From Simplicispira sp. 125 (lineage in GTDB: Bacteria > Pseudomonadota > Gammaproteobacteria > Burkholderiales > Burkholderiaceae_C): 64,000 nucleotides of DNA. Positions 48,996-56,516 of this stretch are shown here, in pieces (position 1 is the stretch's first letter; each line of letters opens with the position of its first letter). The stretch spans positions 2,108,001 through 2,172,000 of the forward strand of contig NZ_QEKM01000001.1 in the NCBI RefSeq assembly GCF_003096555.1, in the 5' to 3' direction. Made by a program: the position numbers and the translations under genes. The notes beneath the pieces are model-generated. The model searched no databases and was not told the origin of the DNA. It saw only the letters and a list, made by a program, of their open reading frames with translations.

Positions 48996-49213
48996 TGCCA
49001 AAAGGAGTAACTCCCTGGTTTCCACGGCACGTTCAACCAGCGCGGCTCGGTACGTATGAATGTGTGGTGCGGATTTCTAGCAGAGTGCCAGCGTTTTTGT
49101 GGCGACTTGAGTGGGACGGCACCGGGTTCATCGTCCCGATCCCGATGATGGTTGACCACTGGCGGGGACTCACGAAGCGGGCGCACGCAGCAGCAGCACA
49201 GGAGGGCAAGTGA
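48995..49213 (+). CDS. 72-residue phage protein of unknown function
   Basis: Starts MPKGVTPWFPRHVQPARLGTYECVVRISSRVPAFLWRLEWDGTGFIVP and ends HAAAAQEGK. TGATG overlaps both neighbours. Likely a short beta-rich protein. Confidence 0.6.
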   Translation: MPKGVTPWFPRHVQPARLGTYECVVRISSRVPAFLWRLEWDGTGFIVPIPMMVDHWRGLTKRAHAAAAQEGK

Positions 49214-49401
49214 TGGACTCCGCTATGTTTTACACACACGCCGTAATCTGGTGTCTTGGAGCGATAGTCGCAATCCTCGCGCTTTCGGCTTGCGCCTTGT
49301 TGCTTGCGTGGCACGTCTATAAAGATGCCATCGGATGGCCCACTATCGTAAAGGCCATGAAGATGTACAGGGCAGCACAGGAGGGCAAGACCCATGAATA
49401 A
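49213..49401 (+). CDS. 62-residue membrane protein
   Basis: One or two membrane helices (HAVIWCLGAIVAILALSACALLLAWHVYKDAIG) in a short chain ending YRAAQEGKTHE. It is the fourth gene with the AAQEGK end. TGATG start. Confidence 0.58.
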   Translation: MDSAMFYTHAVIWCLGAIVAILALSACALLLAWHVYKDAIGWPTIVKAMKMYRAAQEGKTHE

Positions 49402-49561
49402 ACACTGCAAAGGCTGCATCCATTACTCAACAGCCCAACGTAAGGCAAACGCCAAAGCAAAGTTGACCGGCTGGTGCGTTGTAAAGGGCACCCCTGTTGA
49501 TGTGGGCTGGTGCAAGACGCATGACAAAAAAGTTACGAAGCAGGAAGGCAAGAAACCATGA
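49394..49561 (+). CDS. 55-residue Cys-rich protein, relative of 34348
   Basis: Starts MNKHCKGCIHYSTAQRKANAK and contains LTGWCVVKG and VGWCKTHDKK: four Cys plus His in a zinc-ribbon-like order. CxxCIH(W/Y)S matches the 68-residue protein at 34348. ATGA overlap downstream. Confidence 0.58.
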   Translation: MNKHCKGCIHYSTAQRKANAKAKLTGWCVVKGTPVDVGWCKTHDKKVTKQEGKKP

Positions 49562-49725
49562 GCACAACCGAACTTCTGAGCCTCATGCGCCTGCTCTCTG
49601 CGATGGAAAGCGCAATGCTGGCATCCAAGGTGCCGTTCCCGGACTATCTCAGCGATGAGGTATCGCGACACACTGAGATCATTGAACGGGAGATTTTGGA
49701 AAGGACAAGAAGCCATGACAACTGA
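49558..49725 (+). CDS. 55-residue helical phage protein
   Basis: Starts MSTTELLSLMRLLSAMESAMLASKVPFPDYL, then EVSRHTEIIEREILERTRSHDN. ATGA overlap upstream and 11-bp overlap with the next gene. Function unknown. Confidence 0.52.
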   Translation: MSTTELLSLMRLLSAMESAMLASKVPFPDYLSDEVSRHTEIIEREILERTRSHDN

Positions 49726-49882
49726 CAACTGGGAGCCAGTGGCGACGCTGTGCACTGATCCACTCAAGGAGCACCCCATGAGCCGCCGCGCCCGCACCCG
49801 CAGGGACCGGCGCGAGCCGGTACCAGACTTTGACGACACACAGCCCCGATCAAGGGGCTTTTTTAATGGGGGGACGGAATGA
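49715..49882 (+). CDS. 55-residue Arg-rich protein, terminator within its 3' end
   Basis: The product starts MTTDNWEPVATLCTDPLKEHP and includes MSRRARTRRDRREP, a possible inner start (an AAGGAG lies before it). The terminator at 49842 falls inside its last codons, so the real product may be shorter or the gene may not be expressed on its own. Confidence 0.42.
   Translation: MTTDNWEPVATLCTDPLKEHPMSRRARTRRDRREPVPDFDDTQPRSRGFFNGGTE
49842..49865 (+). terminator. Terminator before the excisionase-like gene
   Basis: The stem AGCCCC/GGGGCT has a 6-nt loop and six T, just before the last gene of the operon. It would limit excisionase in the absence of antitermination. Confidence 0.85.
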
Positions 49883-50088
49883 ACGATCTCATGACGCTTG
49901 ACGATATAGCGCAGATGCATCGCTGCTCTGTGCGCCACACTCGCGACGTACTGGTTCGGTTACCGGGATTCCCGGACGAAGCGCCCACATCGACGCCGCG
50001 CAATCGGCTATGGCTGCGAAGCGAAGTTAGGGCCTATGTGCACAGGAAATCCGCACAAATCACGCACATGCGCCTAAAAGCCGCATGA
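49879..50088 (+). CDS. Excisionase-like HTH protein next to attR
   Basis: 69 residues. MTLDDIAQMHRCSVRHTRDVLVRLPGFPDEAPTSTPRNRLWLRSEVRAYVHRK is a winged-helix (AlpA/excisionase-type) DNA-binding fold with the typical turn into LWLRSEV. It lies 9 bp from attR. In the circular phage it would be followed by attP and the integrase gene, in the same direction. The name xis is inferred from fold and site. Confidence 0.75.
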   Translation: MNDLMTLDDIAQMHRCSVRHTRDVLVRLPGFPDEAPTSTPRNRLWLRSEVRAYVHRKSAQITHMRLKAA

Positions 50089-50097
50089 ATGCTATGT

Positions 50098-50120
50098 TTC
50101 GATTCCTGTCGAGGGGACCA
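50098..50120 (+). other. attR, 23-bp core
   Basis: Identical to 11265-11287. Only the 3' tRNA fragment is present here, as expected for the far end of the prophage. Confidence 0.93.
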
Positions 50121-50143
50121 AGCTTGGTGAGACCACCCATCGC

Positions 50144-51241
50144 CTAACGTGAAGCCACCAACAACTGCACAAACATCTGCACCTTGGGGCGGCATTCTTC
50201 GCTGATCTCGGTGAACTCCAGGCCCGCCACCCAGTGGCCTTTTTCCGCCTTGATTTTTACTACCCGGGCAAACACGCCCACGGCACGGTACTGCACCAGC
50301 GTCAGATCAAACTCCAGCTGCAGCACATTGCCAGGCTCGATCCGTTCGGGCAACTCCAGCATCAGGCCGTGGTAGCTCATGTCCAGAATCATGGCGTGAA
50401 TGATGCGGGGTTGCACATCATCGCCCTGCACCAGCTGGCACAAGCAGGGCACGCGGGTGCCCGCGCGGTGGCTGCGCCGAAACTCCTGGCGCGGCACCTT
50501 CAGCTTGCGCGACGGAATAGCCACCAGCTCCCGCAGGCTGACAGGCTGCAGCCGCCCTTTCACGTAGACCTGCATGGGCGCCGTGGCAGACACCCGATTC
50601 CAGCACCGCTGGTAGGTCGATTCACTGATCAGCACCTGCCCGCGCAGGCTGAAGGCCTCGATGCGCGAAGCCAGGTCGACCTCTTCCCCCATCACCGTGT
50701 ATTGCGAGAACAAATCCGAGCCAAAGCGCCCGGCCATCACCATACCGGTATTGACGCCAATCCCCAGATAAACCTGTGGCAAGCGCTCGCGCAGATGCAC
50801 CAGATTCAGATCCCGCATGGCCAGCTGCATTTCGACCGCGCACACCAGGGCGCGTTCCACGTCATCCTCATGGGCGATGGGTGCGCCAAAAACGACGCGC
50901 ATGGAATCACCCAGGAACTGCTCGATGGTGCCCTGGTGGCGCAACACCACTTCGCTCAGCCGCACCAGGCAGCGGTTGAGCGCGGCAATCACCTCTGCCG
51001 CAGGTTGCAGCGCAGACATTTCTGTAAAGCCGCGCAGGTCTGCCAGCAGCAAGGTGACCTCGCGCGGCTGCGCCTGCAGCGTGGCATCGCCGGTCTTCAC
51101 CCAGTCGGCGCGCAGCCTGTCACCCGCCGTCAGAAAGCCTTGCACTTCAGCCAGCGCCGCCGCCCCAAGCCCTACCCCTGTTTCGCGCACGACGATCGCC
51201 TGCAAACGCTGCATGGTTTCATCAATGGATTCGTTGTGCAT
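50144..51241 (-). CDS. Class III adenylate/guanylate cyclase with C-terminal PilZ domain
   Basis: 365 residues. The cyclase domain (about 60-240) has metal Asp68 in LLLADLRGFTEMSA and Asp112 in QFLGDSMRVVFG, and a typical late part YTVMGEEVDLASRIEAF. A PilZ-like domain follows (about 255-360, FRRSHRAGTRVPC, MILDMSYHGLMLEL), which could bind cyclic-di-GMP. This would be a link between two second messengers. No membrane segment, so cytoplasmic. The substrate (ATP or GTP) cannot be told. It is the first host gene beyond attR, convergent on it. Confidence 0.86.
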   Translation of the reverse strand: MHNESIDETMQRLQAIVVRETGVGLGAAALAEVQGFLTAGDRLRADWVKTGDATLQAQPREVTLLLADLRGFTEMSALQPAAEVIAALNRCLVRLSEVVLRHQGTIEQFLGDSMRVVFGAPIAHEDDVERALVCAVEMQLAMRDLNLVHLRERLPQVYLGIGVNTGMVMAGRFGSDLFSQYTVMGEEVDLASRIEAFSLRGQVLISESTYQRCWNRVSATAPMQVYVKGRLQPVSLRELVAIPSRKLKVPRQEFRRSHRAGTRVPCLCQLVQGDDVQPRIIHAMILDMSYHGLMLELPERIEPGNVLQLEFDLTLVQYRAVGVFARVVKIKAEKGHWVAGLEFTEISEECRPKVQMFVQLLVASR

Positions 51242-51438
51242 GGATAGTGCTCCAGTGTGCCAAAGGCCAGCAAAGTTGCCGAGGCAAGACAGAGTCCCGC
51301 CAGTGCCTGTCCCATCTGCCGCCGAAGCAACCAGAATAGATGGGTGCCCTTACCGCGGTCAAGTACGCTACAGATAAAACAACACCAACTCGCCCGAAGA
51401 ACGCCGCTGGGGCGGCTAAAATACGCGGCTGCCATCAC

Positions 51439-51526
51439 GGAGACTTGGGTGAGTGGTTTAAACCAGCAGTCTTGAAAACTGCCGACGGGCAACCGTCCGT
51501 GAGTTCGAATCTCACAGTCTCCGCCA
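51439..51526 (+). tRNA. tRNA-Ser(TGA)
   Basis: A class II tRNA with acceptor GGAGACT/AGTCTCC, anticodon stem GCAGT/ACTGC with loop CTTGAAA (anticodon TGA), a long variable arm (GACGGGCAACCGTC) and encoded CCA. Confidence 0.95.
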
Positions 51527-51538
51527 CATCATAAAAAA

Positions 51539-51562
51539 ACGAGCCCTCCCGGCTCGTTTTTC
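51539..51562 (+). terminator. Terminator after tRNA-Ser
   Basis: The stem ACGAGCC/GGCTCGT has a 5-nt loop and T run, 13 nt past the tRNA. Confidence 0.88.
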
Positions 51563-51652
51563 GTTTCTAGCCCCCCGCAACTTCATTGGTTGCAGATACC
51601 GGGATCTTCCTGGTGAATTTGACGCGACTCCGACGACCTCTGCAGCCACAAT

Positions 51653-51694
51653 AAAAAAACCCGCATCTCCAGATCAATGGAAGTGCGGGTTTTT
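51653..51694 (-). terminator. Bidirectional terminator after tRNA-Thr
   Basis: The stem ACCCGCA/TGCGGGT has T runs on both strands. It ends the minus-strand tRNA-Thr transcript. Confidence 0.8.
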
Positions 51695-51714
51695 CAGAGC
51701 GCTTGAAAAAATGA

Positions 51715-51789
51715 TGGTGCCGATTGTCGGGATTGAACTGACGACCTACCGCTTACAAGGCGGTTGCTCTACCACTGAGCTAAATCGGC
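51715..51789 (-). tRNA. tRNA-Thr(TGT)
   Basis: Cloverleaf on the minus strand: acceptor GCCGATT/AATCGGC, D arm GCTC/GAGC, anticodon stem ACCGC/GCGGT with loop CTTGTAA (anticodon TGT), T arm, discriminator A and CCA. Confidence 0.94.
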
Positions 51790-51841
51790 GAAGCGCGTAT
51801 TCTAATATCGAAGCAGCCCCCCGGCTGCGGTTCAAGGGGTA

Positions 51842-52351
51842 TTACTTGACTCGTTTCAAGGCCGGACGCGCAGCCCCTGGGGTGGTGGGGGGCCGTGGTT
51901 TGTCACCGTCTTCCGGCGCAGGATCGGTGGAGACGAGTTGCACCACCCGCACAGCATCTGCCGCGGCTGACTCTGGCAAGGCCTGTTCCACTTCTGCTCG
52001 ATCCAGGACTGTGCCTTCGGGGAGAAGATCCACAGGTGGCGGAAATGCCATACCTTGGCCGTTTTCACGGGCATAGATGGCAACCACACGCCCCACGGGA
52101 ACGAGGATGTCGCGAGATTTCCCACCAAAACGTGCCTTGAATTCGATGTAATCGTTGCCCAGTTGCAGGCTGCTGGTGGCATCAAAGCCGACGTTCAGCA
52201 CGATTTCACCGTCGTTCACATACTCACGCGGCACCTGCACAGAATCATCCACCCGCACAGCGACATAGGGCGTAAACCCGTTGTCGGTGCACCATTCGTG
52301 CAATGCCCGAATGAGGTAGGGGCGCGTGGTGGTGGATTCCGGTGCGTTCAT
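51842..52351 (-). CDS. sspB: ClpXP protease specificity-enhancing factor SspB
   Basis: 169 residues. The fold's signature is RPYLIRALHEWCTDNGFTPYVAVRVDD, then VPREYVNDGEIVLNVGFDATSSLQLGND and ILVPVGRVVAIYARENGQGMAF. A flexible tail ends in PALKRVK, the ClpX-binding XB motif. It hands ssrA-tagged proteins from stalled ribosomes to ClpXP. It follows sspA by 38 bp and forms an operon with it. Confidence 0.95.
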   Translation of the reverse strand: MNAPESTTTRPYLIRALHEWCTDNGFTPYVAVRVDDSVQVPREYVNDGEIVLNVGFDATSSLQLGNDYIEFKARFGGKSRDILVPVGRVVAIYARENGQGMAFPPPVDLLPEGTVLDRAEVEQALPESAAADAVRVVQLVSTDPAPEDGDKPRPPTTPGAARPALKRVK

Positions 52352-52389
52352 GGGCCTGCGTGCGTAAAGGAAGGGTAACGTACTGCGCC

Positions 52390-53001
52390 TTATTTGCGCA
52401 TGACCTTTTCCGAGGGCGTAAGCGCCTCGATGTAGGCGGGACGCGAGAAGATGCGTTCAGCATACTTGAGCAGCGGCGCAGCGTTCTTGCTGAGGTCGAT
52501 GCCGTAGTAGTCCAGGCGCCAGAGCAAGGGCGCAATGGCAACGTCAAGCATAGAGAAGTTGTCGCCCAGCATGTATTTGTTCTTCAAAAACACCGGGGCC
52601 AGCTGGGTGAGGCGATCACGGATATGCGAACGCGCCTTTTCCAGCGCCTTCTCGTTGCCCTTGCTGGCACGCGATTCGAGCGTGTTCACGTGAACAAACA
52701 GCTCCTTCTCGAAATTGAGCAGGAACAGACGCACACGGGCGCGGTCGACCGGGTCACCGGGCATCAGTTGCGGGTGCGGAAAACGCTCGTCGATGTACTC
52801 GTTGATGATGTTCGACTCGTACAGGATCAGGTCGCGCTCGACCAGGATCGGAACCTGGCCGTACGGGTTCATGACATTGATGTCTTCGGGCTTGTTGTAG
52901 AGATCGACGTCGCGGATTTCGAAGTCCATGCCTTTCTCAAACAAAACAAACCGGCAGCGGTGGGAGAAGGGGCAGGTCGTACCTGAATAAAGCACCATCA
53001 T
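52390..53001 (-). CDS. sspA: Stringent starvation protein A (GST-fold, RNA-polymerase-associated)
   Basis: 203 residues. A thioredoxin-like domain (LYSGTTCPFSHRCRFVLFEKGMDFEIRDVDLYNKPEDINVMNPYGQVPILV) and a GST helical domain (YIDERFPHPQLMPGDPVDRARVRL) give the full SspA layout. It binds RNA polymerase in starvation. Gene order petABC-sspAB is common in Betaproteobacteria. Confidence 0.95.
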   Translation of the reverse strand: MMVLYSGTTCPFSHRCRFVLFEKGMDFEIRDVDLYNKPEDINVMNPYGQVPILVERDLILYESNIINEYIDERFPHPQLMPGDPVDRARVRLFLLNFEKELFVHVNTLESRASKGNEKALEKARSHIRDRLTQLAPVFLKNKYMLGDNFSMLDVAIAPLLWRLDYYGIDLSKNAAPLLKYAERIFSRPAYIEALTPSEKVMRK

Positions 53002-53054
53002 GGCAAGAGACTCCTAAAAACCAAAAGAGTGGAACGCACGAAGCGCCCACTCTA

Positions 53055-53084
53055 GAAAAACAGGGCCGCGCCCGAGGGCGCGGC
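53055..53084 (-). terminator. Intrinsic terminator of petABC
   Basis: The strong stem GCCGCGCCC/GGGCGCGGC is followed on the minus strand by CCTGTTTTT, between petC and sspA. Confidence 0.75.
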
Positions 53085-53099
53085 ATGACAAGGTGAACT

Positions 53100-53858
53100 T
53101 TACTTGACGTCTTTCCAGAAAGCCGCGTTGAGTTTCCAGGCGAAAACCGTGGTAACGGCCAGGAAGATCAGCACCCACACCCCAATGCGCACCCGGGTGT
53201 TCTGGGCGGGCTCACCCATCCACTGCAGGTAACCTACCAGATCGCCAACGGCCTGGTCGTATTCCTGCGCGCTCATCTGACCTGGAGCAACCTGCTCCCA
53301 GCTCTTGAACACGTGGGTGGTCTGGCCGTGGCTTTGCACTTCCTCAAACACCGGACGGCGCTCGCCCTGCAGTTGCCACAGCGCGTGCGGCATGCCCACG
53401 TTAGGGAACAACAGATTATTCCAGCCGGTGGCCTTGGTGTCGTCGGGGTAGAAAGTGCGCAAGAAGGTGTACAGGTAGTCCGAACCCGAACCGCCAGCGC
53501 CCGCACGCGAGCGTGCGATCACAGTCAGGTCGGGTGGATTGGCGCCAAACCAGGCCTTGGCCTGCTTGGGATCAATGTTGGCTTTCATGGTCTCACCGAT
53601 CTTGTCGGTGGTGAACAGCAGGTTGTCCTTGATCTGCTGCTCGGTCAGGCCGATGTCCTTGAGGCGGTTGTAACGCATGAAGGCTGCCGAGTGACAACCC
53701 ACGCAGTAGTTGACGAACAGTTTGGCGCCGTTTTGCAATGCAGCAAGGTCGTTGCTCTTGCTGGGCGCCTTGTCCCAAGCCATGCCGCCGCCGGCAGCGT
53801 GCGCTGCGCCAGCCACCAAGCCGAGCGCGGCGATAAACGAAAGAAGAATTTTTTTCAT
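53100..53858 (-). CDS. petC: Cytochrome c1 of the bc1 complex
   Basis: 252 residues. A signal peptide (MKKILLSFIAALGLVAGAAHA) leads into a heme-binding CVGCH near 55-59 and a late axial Met region (NVGMPHALW). One C-terminal membrane helix (RIGVWVLIFLAVTTVFAWKL) anchors it. It takes electrons from the Rieske protein and passes them to soluble cytochromes such as the c4-type one at 1472. The start at 53858 is set by the signal peptide. Confidence 0.95.
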   Translation of the reverse strand: MKKILLSFIAALGLVAGAAHAAGGGMAWDKAPSKSNDLAALQNGAKLFVNYCVGCHSAAFMRYNRLKDIGLTEQQIKDNLLFTTDKIGETMKANIDPKQAKAWFGANPPDLTVIARSRAGAGGSGSDYLYTFLRTFYPDDTKATGWNNLLFPNVGMPHALWQLQGERRPVFEEVQSHGQTTHVFKSWEQVAPGQMSAQEYDQAVGDLVGYLQWMGEPAQNTRVRIGVWVLIFLAVTTVFAWKLNAAFWKDVK

Positions 53859-53874
53859 AATGTCCGGCTCCGAC

Positions 53875-55287
53875 TCAATGCGCTGCAAACGTGACACGGT
53901 CAGGCACTGGCTTGGGTTCGCCCAGGCGACTCCACCAGGGCATCAACAGGAAAAAGCCAAAATAGAACAGTGTTCCGACCTGTGACACGCGCTCGCCAAT
54001 GGCCGACGGCGCCTGCACACCCAGGTAAGCCAGGATCACGAAATTGACGACAAACACGGCATACACGTATTTGTGCCAGCTTGGACGGTAGCGGATCGAC
54101 TTGACCGGGCTGCAATCGAGCCAAGGCAGGAAGAACAGGATGATCACGGCACCACCCATCACCACCACGCCCCAGAACTTGGCATCAATCGAGAGCATCA
54201 GCGCCACGGCCACCGCTGCGACCACCAGGATGGCACCCTTGAAGATGGCAGGCATGCGGCCCTTGGCCACACCGAACAGAGCGCCCAGCACCACACAGGC
54301 GATCAGGGCGTACATCATTTCGGTGGTGATGGCACGCAGCATCGAGTAGAACGGCGTGAAGTACCAGACCGGTGCGATGTGCGCTGGCGTGACCAATGGG
54401 TCAGCCGGAATGAAGTTGTTGTACTCGAGGAAATAGCCACCAGCCTCAGGCGCAAAGAAGATCACTGCCGTGAAAGCCATCAAGAACAGGCAAACACCCA
54501 GGATGTCGTGCACCGTGTAGTAGGGATGGAAAGGAATGCCGTCCAGCGGATGGCCCTTGGCATCCTTGGGCGCCTTGGGGCCCTTGATTTCGATGCCGTC
54601 AGGGTTGTTGGAACCGACGTCGTGCAGGGCCAGCAAGTGGGCCACTACCAAACCCAGCAACACCAGGGGCACGGCAATGACGTGGAAGCTGAAGAAGCGG
54701 TTGAGAGTGGCATCACCCACCACGAAGTCGCCACGGATCAGCAGGGCCAGGTCGGGGCCGATAAACGGGATGGCAGAGAACAGGTTCACAATGACCTGGG
54801 CGCCCCAGTACGACATCTGACCCCAGGGCAGCAGGTAGCCCATGAAGGCCTCGGCCATGAGCGCGAGGAAAATGGCGCAGCCGAAAATCCAGACCAACTC
54901 GCGGGGTTTGCGGTAACTGCCGTACAGCAGGCCGCGGAACATGTGCAGATAGACGACGATGAAGAACGCCGATGCACCCGTGGAGTGCATGTAGCGGATC
55001 AGCCAGCCCCATGGCACGTCGCGCATGATGTACTCGACCGAAGCGAATGCCAGAGCGGCATCGGGCTTGTAGTGCATCACCAGGAAAATGCCGGTCACGA
55101 TCTGGATCACCAGCACCAACAGGGCCAGCGAACCGAAGATGTACCAGAAGTTGAAGTTCTTCGGAGCGTAGTACTCCGACATGTGGACGCGGTAGGCGTC
55201 AAATGCCGTCGGAAACCGGTTTTCAAACCAGTTGGTGAGCTTGGCGCCCGCCGATGCGTTGGGAGAAATTTCCTTGAATTCAGCCAT
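53875..55287 (-). CDS. petB: Cytochrome b of the bc1 complex
   Basis: 470 residues with eight or more membrane helices. It shows [31 protein letters not shown]-type heme-ligating His motifs, the PWG of [12 protein letters not shown], and the PEWY-equivalent P-x-W-Y ([13 protein letters not shown]), here PVWY. The bc1 complex moves protons during quinol oxidation. A C-terminal extension is longer than in mitochondria, as is usual in Betaproteobacteria. It is between petA and petC in one operon. Confidence 0.95.
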   Translation of the reverse strand: [470 protein letters not shown]

Positions 55288-55298
55288 GGTGTCTTTCC

Positions 55299-55898
55299 TT
55301 AGGCTTTCTTGTCGTCGCCGATGAGCAGGCGCGTATCGGACATGTACATGTGCGGTGGCACCTCAAGGTTGTCCGGCGACGGCTTGTTCTTGTAAACACG
55401 GCCAGCCATGTCGAAGGTGGAACCATGGCAGGGGCACAGAAAACCGCCCTTCCAGTCGTCGGGCAGTGAGGGCTGGGCGCCCATGGCAAATTTTTCGGTG
55501 GGCGAGCAGCCCAGGTGCGGGCAGATACCCACGGCCACGAGGATTTCGGGCTTGATGGAGCGGTGGCCATTGCGTGCGTACGCTGGCGTGAACTCGTCGG
55601 GCTTGCGCTTGGAATCGGGGTCGGCCAGTTGGGAGTCCAGCTTGGGCAACTCGGCCAATTGCTCGGGGGTGCGCTTGATGATCCAGACGGGCTTGCCGCG
55701 CCACTCGACGGTGACGCGCTCACCGGGCTTGAGCTCGGAAATATCCACCTCGACTGCAGCGCCGGCGGCCTTGGCCTTTTCGGATGGCTGGAAAGTACTC
55801 ACGAAAGGCACGGCGGTTGCCACGCCGCCCACAGCGCCCGCGCAGCCGGTCGCGATCAGCCACGTCCGTTTGCTGGAGTCGATTGGAGTGTCACTCAT
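55299..55898 (-). CDS. petA: Rieske iron-sulfur protein of the bc1 complex
   Basis: 199 residues. The N-terminal membrane anchor with twin-Arg-like start (SSKRTWLIATGCAGAVGGVATAVPFVST) precedes the 2Fe-2S fold: CPHLGC and FLCPCHGSTFD provide the two Cys and two His ligands plus the disulfide pair. It is first in petABC. Tat export is likely, and tatABC lies about 4 kb away. Confidence 0.95.
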   Translation of the reverse strand: MSDTPIDSSKRTWLIATGCAGAVGGVATAVPFVSTFQPSEKAKAAGAAVEVDISELKPGERVTVEWRGKPVWIIKRTPEQLAELPKLDSQLADPDSKRKPDEFTPAYARNGHRSIKPEILVAVGICPHLGCSPTEKFAMGAQPSLPDDWKGGFLCPCHGSTFDMAGRVYKNKPSPDNLEVPPHMYMSDTRLLIGDDKKA

Positions 55899-56078
55899 GG
55901 GGGTCCTCGATTTACATCGCTAGATTGGAAAGACAGCCTCAAATTGTAGCGGAGTGAAAAGTTCGGCTTTTGACATTTCAGGGGTAGAAGCGCATTTGAT
56001 CGGCTTGAAGGCGTTCGGCCACGCTCTGCGCCCGATTGGCAGATACTCTGCGCATTGTTCAATTTTCAGGAGATTTAT

Positions 56079-56510
56079 ATGGGTATGGCTCAGGAATTTC
56101 GCGAATTTGCCGTCAAGGGCAACGTCATTGACCTCGCAGTCGGCGTGATCATCGGGGGCGCCTTTGGCAAGATCGTGGACTCGGTCGTCGCTGACCTCAT
56201 CATGCCGGTGGTCGGGCTGGTATTCGGCAAGCTCGATTTCTCGAACATGTTCATCGCGCTGGGCACGGTGCCCGAGGGCACGGCCATGACGCTCGAAGCG
56301 GTGAAGAAGACGGGCGTGCCGATATTTGCCTATGGCAGCTTCATTACCGTGGCAGTCAACTTCTTCATCCTGGCGTTCATCATTTTCATGATGATCAAGC
56401 AGATCAACCGCCTCAAGCGCGAAGCCCCGGCAGAAGCGCCGGCCGCTCCCGCTGCTCCAGCCGAAGACATCGTGCTGCTGCGTGAAATTCGTGACAGCCT
56501 GAAGCGCTGA
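56079..56510 (+). CDS. mscL: Large-conductance mechanosensitive channel MscL
   Basis: 143 residues. [41 protein letters not shown] (first helix, pore) and [25 protein letters not shown] (second) are the family pattern. The C-terminal helix follows an Ala/Pro linker. It opens in osmotic downshock. AGGAG 8 nt before the ATG at 56079 decides the start over an upstream in-frame ATG. Confidence 0.96.
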   Translation: MGMAQEFREFAVKGNVIDLAVGVIIGGAFGKIVDSVVADLIMPVVGLVFGKLDFSNMFIALGTVPEGTAMTLEAVKKTGVPIFAYGSFITVAVNFFILAFIIFMMIKQINRLKREAPAEAPAAPAAPAEDIVLLREIRDSLKR

Positions 56511-56516
56511 TTCGGG

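Larger units (their letters stand above)
11265..50120. mobile_element. Complete-looking temperate prophage, podovirus-like, about 38.8 kb
   Basis: Both ends carry the same 23-bp sequence, the left one inside the 3' half of tRNA-Arg. Inside are an integrase next to attL, an excisionase-like gene next to attR, a CI/Cro switch, replication and recombination modules, terminase, portal, scaffold, capsid and tail genes, and a full lysis cassette. No broken core gene was seen, so it may be inducible. The lack of a tape-measure gene and the presence of several glycine- and alanine-rich candidate ejection proteins point to a short tail. Gene order is closest in style to Burkholderia podoviruses of the Bcep22 kind, from memory only. 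Confidence 0.93.

Noticed and set aside
50098..50120. Second tRNA-Arg at the right end
   Set aside because: Only the last 23 bases of the tRNA are present; it is attR and not a gene.
11265..50120. Insertion sequences or integron cassettes in the prophage
   Set aside because: No transposase, terminal inverted repeats or attC-like sites were seen; the mobile genes are HNH endonucleases only.
54073..55302. 409-codon open frame on the plus strand across petB
   Set aside because: Antisense to cytochrome b, a highly conserved gene; composition is His/Gln/Val-rich as expected for its mirror frame.
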